Source of the DNA: Burkholderiaceae bacterium
GTDB lineage: Bacteria; Pseudomonadota; Gammaproteobacteria; Burkholderiales; Burkholderiaceae_C
Direction of reading: 5' to 3'
Length of the DNA: 64,000 nt
NCBI GenBank assembly: GCA_024235955.1
Contig: JACKLJ010000002.1
Location: forward strand, 434,001 to 498,000
Of the stretch, positions 1 to 11,282 are shown one piece after another. How positions within the stretch are numbered: position 1 is the first letter of the stretch; the number at the start of each line of letters is the position of its first letter. A program made the position numbers and the translations under genes. A model generated the notes under the pieces. It saw only the letters and a program-made list of their open reading frames with translations. It was not told where the DNA came from and made no database searches.

Positions 1-125
1 CGCGCAGCACCCGTCGGCCTCGTGCCGGCGCCACGCCACGTCGGGCGCCCCCGACGTTGCCCGCGCAGCCCGCAACCAGCCCCGCCCGATAATGGTCGTT
101 TCACCATAACGACACAGGAGCTTGC

Positions 126-884
126 ATGCAGATCAAGGACAAGGTTTTCATCGTCACCGGCGGCGCGTCCGGTCTGGGTGAGGGCACGGCGCGGATGCTG
201 GCGGCCAACGGCGCCAGGGTGGTGATCGCCGACATGCAGGCGGAGAAAGGCGAAGCCGTGGCCAGCGAGATCGGCGGCGCCTTCGTCAAGTGCGACGTCA
301 GCAGCGAGGCCGATGGCCAGGCCGTGGTGGCCAAGGCGGTGTCGATGGGCAAGCTGATGGGCCTGGTCAACTGCGCCGGCATCGCACCGGCCGAGAAGAC
401 CGTGGGCAAGCAAGGCGCGCACAAGCTCGACGTGTTCACCAAGACCATCATGGTCAACCTGGTGGGCAGCTTCAACATGATCCGCCTGGCGGCCGATGCG
501 ATGTGCAAGAACGAGCCCGAGAGCACCGGCGAGCGCGGCGTGCTGATCAGCACCGCCAGCGTGGCCGCCTACGACGGCCAGATCGGCCAGGCTGCCTACA
601 GCGCCAGCAAGGGGGGCGTGGTCGGCATGACGCTGCCGATCGCGCGCGACCTGGCCCGCAACGGCATCCGCAACATGACCATCGCGCCCGGCATCTTCGG
701 CACGCCCATGCTGTTCGGCATGCCCAAGGAAGTGCAGGACGCGCTGGCCGCCGGCGTGCCCTTCCCCAGCCGCCTGGGCACGCCGGAAGACTACGCCAAG
801 CTGGCCAGGCACATCATCGAGAACGACATGCTCAACGGCGAGGTGATCCGCCTGGACGGGGCGATCCGGCTGGCGCCGAAATGA
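126..884 (+). CDS. SDR-family 3-hydroxyacyl-CoA dehydrogenase-like protein
   Basis: A 252-residue classical short-chain dehydrogenase. The dinucleotide-binding motif TGGASGLG is at residues 11-18, and Asp36 at the end of the second strand favours NAD over NADP. NCAG is at 82-85 and the catalytic Ser145, Tyr158 and Lys162 (YSASK) are all present. The TASVAAYDGQIGQAAYSASK stretch and the C-terminal PFPSRLGTPEDYA region resemble the HSD17B10 / 2-methyl-3-hydroxybutyryl-CoA dehydrogenase branch, which oxidises 3-hydroxyacyl-CoAs in branched-chain amino acid and fatty acid degradation. The substrate is inferred from this resemblance only. The start is fixed by AGGAG seven bases upstream of the ATG. 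A GATAAT hexamer at 88-93 could be its -10 box. Confidence 0.85.
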   Translation: MQIKDKVFIVTGGASGLGEGTARMLAANGARVVIADMQAEKGEAVASEIGGAFVKCDVSSEADGQAVVAKAVSMGKLMGLVNCAGIAPAEKTVGKQGAHKLDVFTKTIMVNLVGSFNMIRLAADAMCKNEPESTGERGVLISTASVAAYDGQIGQAAYSASKGGVVGMTLPIARDLARNGIRNMTIAPGIFGTPMLFGMPKEVQDALAAGVPFPSRLGTPEDYAKLARHIIENDMLNGEVIRLDGAIRLAPK

Positions 885-886
885 TG

Positions 887-998
887 CGCTTCCCCAGGCT
901 GCGCGGAGGTCGCTCCGCTCTGCCACGCCCTTCCGCTCGAGCGCACTTGGCGCCCCTCGGAACCCAGGCCACGAGTGCCGGCGCAGCCCCCTGCTGAG
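887..998 (+). repeat. dispersed repeat, family 2, copy A
   Basis: Non-coding stretch between the SDR and TfoX-domain genes. It shares the string CCCCAGGCTGCGCGGA, a TCGNTCCGCTC segment and a Ser/Pro-like C-rich tail with the gap after rpoD (9606-9765). This is a second repeat family, distinct from the GCAGGCAGCTAT family. Confidence 0.5.
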
Positions 999-1008
999 GA
1001 CGCCCATC

Positions 1009-1374
1009 ATGTCCACGCAACCGGAGACGCTGGAGTTCCTGCTCGACCAGCTCGGGCCCTGGCCCGGGTTGCGCACGCGCAGGATGTTCGGCGAATACTG
1101 CCTCTACATCGACGACAAGCCGGTGGCCTTCGTCTGCGACGACCAGCTCTACGTGAAGCCGACACCGGCCGGCGAAGCGCTGATGGACCCGCCCGTGTGG
1201 GGCCGTTTCTACGAGAAGGCCAAGCCCCACCTGCTGCTCACGCCCGACCAGTGGGACGAGCGCGAGGCGCTGCGCGCCCTGCTCGCCGCCACCGCCGAGG
1301 CCCTGCCGCCGCCCAGGCCGCCGCGGCCGCGCAAGCCGCGCGCCGCGCGCAAGACGCCACCCAGGCGTTCCTGA
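1009..1374 (+). CDS. TfoX/Sxy N-terminal domain protein
   Basis: A 121-residue protein with a single TfoX N-terminal domain (about residues 8-98), recognisable from RTRRMFGEYCLYIDDKPVAF and the closing YEKAKPHLLL/WDEREALRALL segment. The C-terminal TfoX domain of the long competence regulators is absent. In its place is a short tail rich in Pro, Arg and Lys (residues 101-121), which could bind nucleic acid or may be unstructured. Stand-alone domains of this type are common in proteobacteria and mostly uncharacterised, so a competence role should not be assumed. GAGGA upstream of the ATG supports the start. Confidence 0.8.
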   Translation: MSTQPETLEFLLDQLGPWPGLRTRRMFGEYCLYIDDKPVAFVCDDQLYVKPTPAGEALMDPPVWGRFYEKAKPHLLLTPDQWDEREALRALLAATAEALPPPRPPRPRKPRAARKTPPRRS

Positions 1375-1380
1375 CCGACA

Positions 1381-1437
1381 GAATGCTTCTTTTTCGATAG
1401 CTGACTGCGCCTGCCCCGCAAGGGCTGACGGCCAGAA
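1381..1437 (-). repeat. dispersed repeat, family 1 (convergent gap)
   Basis: Reverse-orientation copy between the convergent TfoX-domain and creA genes. It reads GATAGCTGACTGCGCCTG, then a GGGCTGACGGCC segment. Confidence 0.7.
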
Positions 1438-1478
1438 CCGTGAGCTGAATGCAGCTCCCCGGCCACACCACCCAGGGG

Positions 1479-1958
1479 TCAGTTCTTCAGCGGAATCGGC
1501 GTCGCGCGGTCGATGGCCACGGCGGTGACGCTGTTCTGCGGCGAGCCGTCGATGAGCTTGTCGGAGTAGGTCAGGTAGACCAGCGTGTTGCGCGCGCCAT
1601 CCACCATGCGCACCACGCGCAGGCGCTTGAACAGCACCGACATGCGCTCGGAAAACACCTCGTCCTTCGGCGGCAGCGGCCCCTTGAAGCGCACCGGGCC
1701 GACCTGGCGGCACGCGATCGAGGCCTCCGCGCGATCTTCCGCCAGCCCCAGGCCGCCCTTGATACCGCCGGTGCGGGCACGCGAGACGTAGCAGGTGACA
1801 CCCTCGACCATCGGGTCGTCGTAGGCATCGACGACGATCTTGTGGTTGGGCCCGAGCCACTGGAAGGCGGTGTCGACGTCGCCGATCTTCTGCGCCTGGG
1901 CGACGGCAGCCGTCGCGGTCAACAGCGCCATGAGCGCGGTGCGAAATGCCTGCTTCAT
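1479..1958 (-). CDS. creA: CreA family periplasmic protein
   Basis: A 159-residue protein with a cleavable Sec signal (about residues 1-22, ending AVAQAQ). The CreA body follows: KIGDVDTAFQWLGPNHKIVV, then TCYVSRARTGGIKGGLGLAE, and SVLFKRLRVVRMVDGARNTLVYLTYSDK. These match E. coli CreA closely. The function of CreA is unknown; in enterobacteria it is encoded beside the creBCD two-component locus, but no creBC genes occur here. The gene is monocistronic, with a family 1 repeat in the gap on each side. Family length is about 155-160 residues, so it is complete. Confidence 0.9.
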   Translation of the reverse strand: MKQAFRTALMALLTATAAVAQAQKIGDVDTAFQWLGPNHKIVVDAYDDPMVEGVTCYVSRARTGGIKGGLGLAEDRAEASIACRQVGPVRFKGPLPPKDEVFSERMSVLFKRLRVVRMVDGARNTLVYLTYSDKLIDGSPQNSVTAVAIDRATPIPLKN

Positions 1959-1963
1959 ACTTC

Positions 1964-2032
1964 GATTTTCAATCCAATTGACCTGCAGCCCTTGTGCAGC
2001 AAGCGCAGGCAGCTATCATTTTCATGGCATTC
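1964..2032 (+). repeat. dispersed repeat, family 1
   Basis: Forward copy between creA and the downstream-lying ligase gene, both on the minus strand. It contains CTGCAGCCC, then AAGCGCAGGCAGCTATCA. It lies immediately 5' of creA, so it occupies the position where the creA promoter would be expected. Confidence 0.75.
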
Positions 2033-2064
2033 TGGCGCCAGCTCGAAGCACCTGCGGCCACCGC

Positions 2065-3708
2065 TCAGACATCGATCGCCGCCGCCGAGCCGGCCTGCTT
2101 GCGCAGCTCGAACTTCTGGATCTTGCCGGTGCTGGTCTTGGGCAGTTCGCCAAACACGATGGCGCGCGGCACCTTGAAGCCGGCCAGGTGCTGCTTGCAG
2201 TGGGCCACGATGTCGGCCTCGGTGACCTCGGCACCGGGTTTCAGTTCCAGAAAGGCGCAGGGGGTCTCGCCCCACTTCGGATCGGGCTTGGCCACCACGG
2301 CCGCGGCCAGCACGGCGGGGTGGCGGTAGAGCACGTCTTCCACCTCGATCGACGAGATGTTCTCGCCGCCGGAGATGATGATGTCCTTGCTGCGGTCCTT
2401 GATCTTGATGTAGCCGTCGGGGTACTGCACGGCCAGGTCGCCGCTGTGGAACCAGCCGCCGGCAAAGGCTTCCTCGGTGGCCTGGGGGTTCTTCAGGTAG
2501 CCCTTCATGGCGATGTTGCCGCGGAACATGATCTCGCCCATGGTTTCGCCGTCCATCGGCACCGGCTGCATGGTCTCGGGGTTCAGCACGCGGGCGTCGC
2601 GCTCCAGGTGGTAGCGCACGCCCTGGCGCGCGTTGAGCATCGCGCGCTGGCCGATGTCCAGCGCGTCCCAGGCGGCGTGCTTGGCGCACACGGTGGCCGG
2701 GCCGTAGACCTCGGTCAGGCCGTAGACGTGGGTCAGGTCGAACCCCATCTGCTCCATGCCCTCGATCATCGAGGCCGGCGGTGCCGCGCCGGCCACCATG
2801 CATTTCACGCCGCGCGGCACGCCGGCCTTCAGCTCGGCGGGCGCATTGACCAGCAGGCCGTGCACGATGGGCGCGCCGCAGTAATGCGTGACGCCGTGCT
2901 GGCGGATGGCGTCGAAGATGGCCTTGGCCTCCACGCGCCGCAGGCACACGTTGACCGCCGCGCGCGCCGCCACCGTCCAGGGGAAGCACCAGCCGTTGCA
3001 GTGGAACATGGGCAGCGTCCACAGGTAGACGGCGTGCTTGGGCATGTCCCACTCCAGCACGTTGCTGATGGCGTTGGTGGCCGCGCCGCGGTGGTGGTAG
3101 ACCACGCCCTTGGGGTTGCCGGTGGTGCCGCTGGTGTAGTTGAGCGCGATGGCGTCCCATTCGTCGCCCGGGTAGTGCCACTCGAAGGCGGGGTCGCCCT
3201 CGGCCACCAGGGCCTCGTAGGTGAGGCCGCCGATCTTCTGGCCTTCGCCGTATAGCGCATCCTCCACATCGACCACCAGCAGCGGCGCCTTCGACTGGCG
3301 CAGCGCCAGCGCCTTCTTCACGATGGCCGCGAACTCGGGATCGACCACGATGGCCCTGGCCTCGCCGTGATCCAGCATGAAGGCCACGGCCTCCGGGTCG
3401 AGCCGGGTGTTCAGCGTGTTCAGCACCGCGCCGGCCATGGGGATGCCGAAGTGCGCCTCCACCATCGGAGGGGTGTTGGGCAGCATCACCGCCACCGTGT
3501 CGTTCCTGCCGATGCCCCGGCTTTGCAGCGCGCTGGCCAGCCGGCGGCAACGCGCGTAGGTGTCGGCCCAGCTCTGGCGCAACTCGCCGTGCACGATGGC
3601 CAGCCGGTCGGGGTAGACCTCGGCCGTGCGCTGGATGAAGGCCAGCGGCGTCATCGGGGCGAAGTTGGCCGGGGTGCGCGGCAGGTCGGTGTCGTAGATG
3701 CTGCTCAT
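2065..3708 (-). CDS. AMP-forming acyl-CoA synthetase
   Basis: A 547-residue ANL-superfamily ligase that activates a carboxylic acid to its acyl-CoA via an acyl-adenylate. The P-loop-like YTSGTTGNPKG is at about residues 191-201. It is followed by VYGLTEVYGP, the GWFHSGDLAVQYPDGYIKIKDR hinge motif, and the catalytic-lysine region PKTSTGKIQKFELRK near the C terminus. The NCNGWCFPW-type segment resembles short/medium-chain and 3-methylmercaptopropionyl-CoA ligases, but the substrate cannot be set from sequence. The ATG at 3708 is preferred to an upstream in-frame ATG at 3825 because GGAGACAACC precedes it and family similarity begins there. Confidence 0.87.
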   Translation of the reverse strand: MSSIYDTDLPRTPANFAPMTPLAFIQRTAEVYPDRLAIVHGELRQSWADTYARCRRLASALQSRGIGRNDTVAVMLPNTPPMVEAHFGIPMAGAVLNTLNTRLDPEAVAFMLDHGEARAIVVDPEFAAIVKKALALRQSKAPLLVVDVEDALYGEGQKIGGLTYEALVAEGDPAFEWHYPGDEWDAIALNYTSGTTGNPKGVVYHHRGAATNAISNVLEWDMPKHAVYLWTLPMFHCNGWCFPWTVAARAAVNVCLRRVEAKAIFDAIRQHGVTHYCGAPIVHGLLVNAPAELKAGVPRGVKCMVAGAAPPASMIEGMEQMGFDLTHVYGLTEVYGPATVCAKHAAWDALDIGQRAMLNARQGVRYHLERDARVLNPETMQPVPMDGETMGEIMFRGNIAMKGYLKNPQATEEAFAGGWFHSGDLAVQYPDGYIKIKDRSKDIIISGGENISSIEVEDVLYRHPAVLAAAVVAKPDPKWGETPCAFLELKPGAEVTEADIVAHCKQHLAGFKVPRAIVFGELPKTSTGKIQKFELRKQAGSAAAIDV

Positions 3709-3920
3709 GGTTGTCTCCGCTGGCATGGGTATGGACGCAAGAATAGCCGCATTGGCCTGCGCCAGGCTTTCGGCAACATGTCCCGGCTCCGCACCGGCCA
3801 CGGGGCTTTTACCGGCCCGGGCCACGTGCCGCGCCGCAGGCGCTTAGACTCGCCGCTCCCTCCGCCGCCGCGCCATGGCCGCGGCGAGCGAGCCGCCGGC
3901 CCTTTCTTCAAACGCTGTTC

Positions 3921-5141
3921 ATGGCGCCCCCTGCCCCCACCGCCCTTTCGACCCGCACCCTGGTGCTGATGGCGGTGGCCTGCGGCCTGTGCGCGGGCGC
4001 CAACTACTTCAACCAGCCACTGCTGCATTCCATCGCGGTCGATCTGGGCGTGCCGGAATCGCGCGCCGCGCTTACCGTGACGATGGCGCAGGTGTCGTAC
4101 GCGATCGGCCTGCTGGCGCTGGTGCCGCTGGGCGACCTGCTGGAGCGCCGGCGGCTGGTGCTGACCCTGATGGTGCTGGCCGCCCTGGGCCTGCTGCTGA
4201 GCGGCCTGGGCGGGGCGCTGCACCTGTTCACCCTGCTGGCCGTGGGCACCATCACCTGCGGGCTGTTCTCCGTGGCAGCGCAGATCCTGGTGCCGATGGC
4301 GGCCGCCTTCGCGGCGCCGGGCAGCGCGGGCCGGGCCGTGGGGCTGGTCATGAGCGGGCTGCTGGTGGGCATCCTGGCGTCGCGCAGCATCTCGGGCGTG
4401 CTTTCGGGCCTGGGCGGATGGAGCACGGTGTACTGGGTGGGTGCCGCGGCCATGCTGGGCACGGCCGCGCTGCTGGGCAGGGCCCTGCCCAAGGCACCGC
4501 CGGTGCAGCGTCTGGGCTACGGCGCCGCCCTGGGCTCGCTGCTCACCCTGGCGCGCCAGCATGCGCGGCTGCGCAGCCGCGCGCTGATCGGCGCGGCGGC
4601 CTTCGCCACGGTGAGCGTGCTGTTCTCCACCATGGCGCTGATGCTGGCCGGCCCCGCCTACGGCATGGGTGACGCGACGATCGGCCTGATCGGCCTGGCC
4701 GGCGTGGCGGGCGCCTTCATGGCCAACGTGGCCGGCCGCATGGCCGATCGCGGCCTGGAGCGCCGCACCACGCTGGCGGGCGTGGTGACGCTGCTGGCCG
4801 GCTGGGCGGCGCTCTGGTTCGGCGACGTGAGCCTGGGGGCCTTCCTGATCGGCATGCTGCTGGTGGATGGCGGGCTGCAGGCGCTGCACATCAGCAACCA
4901 GAACGTGGTCTACGCGCTGGAGCCGCAGGCACGCTCGCGCCTCAACGCGGTCTACATGACCAGCTACTTCATCGGCGCCTCCGCCGGATCGGCCCTGGGC
5001 TCCTGGGCCTGGCTGCACGGCCGCTGGGCCTGGACCTGCGTGGCCGGCGCCGGCCTGGGCCTGCTGACGCTGGCCGCCGTGCTGTGGGACCGGCGCCTGA
5101 TGCGCGGGCACGAACCGCGCCAGGCTGCCAAGGCAGAATAG
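3921..5141 (+). CDS. MFS transporter
   Basis: A 406-residue protein with about twelve hydrophobic segments, belonging to the major facilitator superfamily. The loop 2-3 motif is recognisable as GDLLERRR at residues 71-78. The opening CGLCAGANYFNQPLL and the IGxVGxAGAFMANVAGRMADRG half resemble YgaY/NarK-like drug or metabolite exporters. The cargo is unknown. It is divergent from the upstream ligase across a 212-bp gap, and its stop codon lies four bases before the dnaG GTG. No dedicated regulator is adjacent. Confidence 0.85.
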   Translation: MAPPAPTALSTRTLVLMAVACGLCAGANYFNQPLLHSIAVDLGVPESRAALTVTMAQVSYAIGLLALVPLGDLLERRRLVLTLMVLAALGLLLSGLGGALHLFTLLAVGTITCGLFSVAAQILVPMAAAFAAPGSAGRAVGLVMSGLLVGILASRSISGVLSGLGGWSTVYWVGAAAMLGTAALLGRALPKAPPVQRLGYGAALGSLLTLARQHARLRSRALIGAAAFATVSVLFSTMALMLAGPAYGMGDATIGLIGLAGVAGAFMANVAGRMADRGLERRTTLAGVVTLLAGWAALWFGDVSLGAFLIGMLLVDGGLQALHISNQNVVYALEPQARSRLNAVYMTSYFIGASAGSALGSWAWLHGRWAWTCVAGAGLGLLTLAAVLWDRRLMRGHEPRQAAKAE

Positions 5142-5145
5142 TCGC

Positions 5146-7041
5146 GTGTCCATCCCCCAGCACTTCATCCAGGAGCTTCTCGCCCGCGCCGACATCGTGG
5201 ACATCGTCGGCCGCTACGTGCAGCTGAAGAAGACCGGGGCCAACTTTTCGGGCCTGTGCCCGTTCCACTCTGAAAAGTCGCCCAGCTTCACCGTCAGCCC
5301 TTCCAAGCAGTTCTACCACTGCTTCGGCTGCGGCAAGAACGGCAACGCCATCGGCTTCCTCATGGACCACACCGGGGCCGGCTTCGTGGAGGTGGTGCAC
5401 GATCTCGCGCAGCAATATGGCATGCAGGTGCCGGAAGACGAGCGCAGCCCGGCCGAGCGCGAGCGCGCCGCGCGCGAGAGCGAAAAGCGCGCCACCCTGT
5501 CCGACGTGCTGGCCAGGGCCGGCGAGGCCTACCGCAAGCAGCTCAAGGACTCGCCCCGCGCCGTCGACTACCTGAAGCGGCGCGGCCTGTCGGGCCAGGT
5601 GGCGCGCGACTTCGGCCTGGGCTATGCGCCCGAGGGCTGGCGCAGCCTGGCCAGCGTGTTCCCGGACTATGCCGATCCGCTGCTGGCCGAGAGCGGCCTG
5701 GTCATCGTCAGCGAGGAAGAGGAAGGCAAGCGCTACGACCGCTTCCGCGACCGCATCATGTTCCCGATCCGCTCGGTCAAGGGCGAGGTGATCGGCTTCG
5801 GCGGCCGCGTGCTGGGCGACGAGAAGCCCAAATACCTTAATTCACCCGAAACCCCTGTGTTCCACAAGGGGCGCGAGCTGTACGGCCTGTTCGAGGCCCG
5901 CACCGCCCTGCGCGAGCACGGCTACGCCCTGGTGACCGAGGGCTACATGGACGTGGTCGCCCTGGCGCAACTGGGCTTCGCCAACGCCGTGGCCACGCTG
6001 GGCACGGCCTGCACGCCGGAGCATGTGCAGAAGCTGTTCCGCTTCACCGAGCAGGTGGTGTTCAGCTTCGACGGCGACGCCGCAGGGCGCCGCGCCGCCC
6101 GCAAGGCGCTGGAAGCCGCCCTGCCCTTCGCCACCGACGTGCGCACCGTCAAATTCCTGTTCCTGCCGCCCGAGCACGACCCCGACAGCTTCATCCGCGC
6201 AGAGGGCGCCGAGGCCTTCGGCCAGGCGGTGAAAGAGGCCACGCCGCTGTCGCGCTTCCTGCTGGACGCCGCGGCCGAAGGGTGCGACCTGGCGACGGCC
6301 GAGGGCCGCTCGCACTTCGCCGCCAACGCCCGGCCGCTGTGGCAGCTGCTGCCGGCGGGCGCGCTGGCGCAGCAGCTGCTGGGCGAGATCGCGGCGCAGG
6401 TCCAGCTGGGCACGCATGAACTGGCCGAGCTGTGGGGCACCGCCCGGCAGGCCCAACAACGCTACCAGAAACAGAGCACTTTGCGCCCGTCAGACAAGGG
6501 CCAGGAGACCAAAACACTTCAGAAAGCCGCCCCATCCGGTGGCTGGCCGCCCGTGCCGACGGCACGGCGCCCGCGCGCCCAACCCACCAGCCGCGCCCAG
6601 CGCGCCCTGCAGATCGTGCTCACCGAGCCCAGCGCCTGGGAAAGTCTGAGCCAGGCCGACCACGCGTTGCTGTGCGACCTGCCCGATCCGCATGGGGCGC
6701 TGTTCGTCTGGCTGGAGGGGCAGAACCTGGAGCACGGCCCACAGCCCTGGGGCGCTCTGCGCGAGGCCCTGCGCGGCCACGACTGGGAGCAGGCTGCCGT
6801 GGCCGCGGTCGACAGCGTGCCGCGCGACATCGAGAGCGATCCGGCCGAGCTGCAGCGCATTCTGGCCAGCGAGCGCGAGCAGCGCCTGGCCCAGGCCCGC
6901 CAGCGCGCCGCCGAAGCCGGCGACGTGGAGACCCTGCGCCGCCTGATGGCCGGCCCGGCCGCCACCGCGCAGCACCTGGCCCAACCGGCCGATGCGCCGG
7001 CGCCACCCCATGAGCCCGAACCTGGCGAACTTCTGCCTTGA
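5146..7041 (+). CDS. dnaG: DNA primase
   Basis: A 631-residue primase that makes RNA primers for lagging-strand synthesis. The CHC2 zinc-binding domain has Cys38, His41, Cys59 and Cys62. The TOPRIM catalytic core has EGYMDV (Glu265) and FDGD (Asp309, Asp311). A C-terminal helicase-binding helical domain ends in LQRILASEREQRLAQARQR. Between core and C-terminal domain, residues about 443-461 (STLRPSDKGQETKTLQK) are encoded by a copy of the family 1 dispersed repeat. The GTG start at 5146 has no Shine-Dalgarno sequence but has CAGAAT ending six bases before it, suggesting a leaderless transcript. The next gene is rpoD, the usual order. Confidence 0.96.
   Translation: MSIPQHFIQELLARADIVDIVGRYVQLKKTGANFSGLCPFHSEKSPSFTVSPSKQFYHCFGCGKNGNAIGFLMDHTGAGFVEVVHDLAQQYGMQVPEDERSPAERERAARESEKRATLSDVLARAGEAYRKQLKDSPRAVDYLKRRGLSGQVARDFGLGYAPEGWRSLASVFPDYADPLLAESGLVIVSEEEEGKRYDRFRDRIMFPIRSVKGEVIGFGGRVLGDEKPKYLNSPETPVFHKGRELYGLFEARTALREHGYALVTEGYMDVVALAQLGFANAVATLGTACTPEHVQKLFRFTEQVVFSFDGDAAGRRAARKALEAALPFATDVRTVKFLFLPPEHDPDSFIRAEGAEAFGQAVKEATPLSRFLLDAAAEGCDLATAEGRSHFAANARPLWQLLPAGALAQQLLGEIAAQVQLGTHELAELWGTARQAQQRYQKQSTLRPSDKGQETKTLQKAAPSGGWPPVPTARRPRAQPTSRAQRALQIVLTEPSAWESLSQADHALLCDLPDPHGALFVWLEGQNLEHGPQPWGALREALRGHDWEQAAVAAVDSVPRDIESDPAELQRILASEREQRLAQARQRAAEAGDVETLRRLMAGPAATAQHLAQPADAPAPPHEPEPGELLP
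6472..6526 (-). repeat. dispersed repeat, family 1, inside dnaG
   Basis: Reverse-orientation copy read in frame within dnaG. TGCGCCCGTCAGACAAGGGC parallels TGCGCCCGTCAATAAAGGGC in the intergenic copy at 27632-27702. It encodes part of the linker before the helicase-binding domain. Confidence 0.65.
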
Positions 7042-7062
7042 AATCCCGTTTTCCGATATAAT
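7038..7062 (+). promoter_or_regulatory. probable rpoD promoter
   Basis: A perfect TATAAT at 7057-7062 lies just after the dnaG stop. TTGAAA at 7038-7043 is the best -35 match, but the 13-bp spacing is too short for a standard sigma-70 site, so the -35 assignment is weak. If used, rpoD would have a leader of about 255 nt. Confidence 0.5.
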
Positions 7063-7325
7063 TTAAGGTTACGTCGGCAAGAGCGACAGCAGCACCTCCG
7101 GCCCGGCCAGCGCGCGAACGATGCGCGTTCCCCCAGCGTGCGGGGCGGCCACCTACCGCAAGGACTGCACACCAAATGTTCGCCCACACCCTTGCCCCGT
7201 GCACCCCGCCGGCCGGCTTTGCCTGGCCACAGGTGCACCCAGACCGTTGAGACACGCCGTTTTCTGATGCGCCGCCGGCCGCCTGCCCGCGGCTCGTCGA
7301 CCCTGCCCTGACCCGAGGATTGCCC

Positions 7326-9605
<2,280 letters not shown>

Positions 9606-9765
9606 CGCCCACCCCCAGGCTGCGCGGACTTCGTTCCGCTCCGCCACCCCCCTCGAGGGGGCACCGCTGGTGGCCGGGGAGACCCCGGCCACGGCGGTTG
9701 CTGGTCTGGCCTGCTCCGCGGCCTTCCGGGGGCGCCATGGGGGTCGTCGTGCCGCGAGGGATACG
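9606..9765 (+). repeat. dispersed repeat, family 2, copy B
   Basis: Begins CCCCCAGGCTGCGCGGAC, continues through a CCCCCTCGAGGGGG palindrome and a GGCCGGGGAGACCCCGGCC palindrome, and ends CTGCTCCGCGGCCTTCCGGG. The second half matches the reverse complement of the copy at 16452-16625. Confidence 0.65.
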
Positions 9766-9794
9766 CAGCACCATAGCAGCCCGTCAGGACGCTG

Positions 9795-9859
9795 AAATTT
9801 GAACGAAACAGGCCACCAGACGGCTCGCGGCGGGCGCAGGCAGCTATGCTTGTGATAGC
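9795..9859 (+). repeat. dispersed repeat, family 1
   Basis: Forward copy ending in the core GGGCGCAGGCAGCTAT followed by GCTTGTGATAGC. The GCTAT...ATAGC arms form the terminal inverted repeat seen in most copies. Confidence 0.8.
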
Positions 9860-9962
9860 TTTCGGCAGTGCAGCCCGCCCCCCTGTTGTCCCCGCTGCGG
9901 GCGGCCACGAGGCCCGGTGCGGCCGGGGGCTTTCTCCAGCGCTGCGGCAACACTTGTGGCAC

Positions 9963-10030
9963 TTTTTTTTTGATGAAATTGGCCTCCGGCCCATACACAG
10001 CGGGCGCAGGCAGCTATGTTGGTGATAGCA
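9963..10030 (+). repeat. dispersed repeat, family 1
   Basis: Forward copy starting with a T-tract, then GAAATTGGCCTCCGGCCC, then GGGCGCAGGCAGCTATGT and GTGATAGCA. It lies 25 bp before the Bcr/CflA start codon, so any promoter for that gene must lie within or upstream of the repeat. Confidence 0.8.
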
Positions 10031-10055
10031 CCTTGACCGTGAAAGCCGCCCGCCC

Positions 10056-11279
10056 ATGAACCCCGACGCCGCTCAACTCTGGCGCGCCCCGCGCTGGGCG
10101 CTGGCGGTCCTGCTGGCCGTGCTGGGCATGCTGGGGCCGTTCTCGGTCGACACCTACATCCCCGCCTTCTCCGGCATCGCCGCGTCCACCGGCGCCACGC
10201 CGCTGCAGCTGCAGCAGACGCTGTCGGCCTACCTGTTCGGCTTCGCCTTCATGAACCTGTTCCACGGCGCGCTGTCCGACAGCTTCGGGCGCCGGCCGGT
10301 GGTGCTGTGGGGACTGGCACTGTTCACGCTGGCCTCGGCCGGCTGCGCACTGTCGCAGAGCATCGGGCAACTAGTGTTCTTCCGCGCGCTGCAGGGGCTG
10401 TCGACGGGCGCCGGCATCGTGGTCTCGCGCGCCGTGGTGCGCGACATGTTCCCGCCCTCGGAGGCGCAGAAGGTGATGGCGCAGATCACCATCTACTTCG
10501 GCGTGGCGCCGGCGGTGGCGCCCATGATCGGCGGCTGGCTGCTGGTGCTCGCGAGCTGGCACGCCATCTTCTGGTTCCTGGTGGGCGTGGGCGTGGTGCT
10601 GTTCGTAGCCAACTTCCGGCTGCTGCCGGAGACCCTGCACGTGCAGGACCGCCAGCCGCTGCGGCTGGGGCACCTGATGCGCGGCTACTGGCAACTGCTC
10701 TCCGACCCGCGCTTCCTGCTGCTGGCACTGGCCTCCGGCGTGCCTTTCAACGGCATGTTCCTCTATGTGCTGTCAGCGCCCTCCTTCCTGGGCAACATCC
10801 TCGGGCTGGCGCCGCAGCAGTTCTTCTGGTTCTTCGTGCTCAACATCGGCGGCATCATGGGCGGCGCCTGGCTGTCGGGCCGCATGGCGGGCGTGGTGCG
10901 ACCCAAGAACCAGATCATGCAGGGCTTCCGCGTGATGCTCGGCGTGTCGCTGCTCAACATCATCGCCAACGCGCTGTGGGCGCCCAACCCCTGGTGGGCC
11001 ATCTGGCCGATCGCCGCCTTCGCCTTCGGCTGGGCGCTGATGACGCCGGTGGTCACGCTGCTGGTACTGGATCTCTACCCGCAGCGGCGCGGCATGGCGT
11101 CGTCCCTGCAGGCGGTGGTGGGCTCGACCGCCAACGGCGTGGTGGCGGGCGCGGTGGCACCGCTGGTGATGCACTCGCACATGGCGCTGGCGCTCACCTC
11201 GCTGGCGTTTCTTTCGGTGGGCCTGGTCGCGTGGCTCTGGCTGCGGCGCCACTGGCCGGAAGTGGGCGCCGTGGGCTGA
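10056..11279 (+). CDS. Bcr/CflA family MFS drug exporter
   Basis: A 407-residue twelve-helix transporter. The SVDTYIPAFSGIA opening, LQQTLSAYLFGFA and the motif-A loop GALSDSFGRRPVV (residues 71-83) identify the Bcr/CflA subfamily of proton-coupled exporters (bicyclomycin, chloramphenicol or sulfonamide in characterised members). SRAVVRDMFPPSEAQKVMA matches the central loop conserved in that group. The actual substrate is unknown. The gene follows a repeat-rich gap and ends four bases before the convergent SDR gene, leaving almost no room for a terminator. Confidence 0.88.
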   Translation: MNPDAAQLWRAPRWALAVLLAVLGMLGPFSVDTYIPAFSGIAASTGATPLQLQQTLSAYLFGFAFMNLFHGALSDSFGRRPVVLWGLALFTLASAGCALSQSIGQLVFFRALQGLSTGAGIVVSRAVVRDMFPPSEAQKVMAQITIYFGVAPAVAPMIGGWLLVLASWHAIFWFLVGVGVVLFVANFRLLPETLHVQDRQPLRLGHLMRGYWQLLSDPRFLLLALASGVPFNGMFLYVLSAPSFLGNILGLAPQQFFWFFVLNIGGIMGGAWLSGRMAGVVRPKNQIMQGFRVMLGVSLLNIIANALWAPNPWWAIWPIAAFAFGWALMTPVVTLLVLDLYPQRRGMASSLQAVVGSTANGVVAGAVAPLVMHSHMALALTSLAFLSVGLVAWLWLRRHWPEVGAVG

Positions 11280-11282
11280 GGC

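Larger units (their letters stand above)
9606..10055. other. 450-bp gene-free gap built largely of repeats
   Basis: No credible gene is seen. The gap holds a family 2 repeat (9606-9765), two family 1 repeats in tandem orientation (9795-9859 and 9963-10030), and about 100 bp of GC-rich sequence between them with no recognised feature. Confidence 0.7.

Noticed and set aside
1..125. Open frame from 22 reading through the SDR start
   Set aside because: It overlaps the SDR gene in another frame, has no recognisable domain, and the region contains the SDR Shine-Dalgarno and possible -10.
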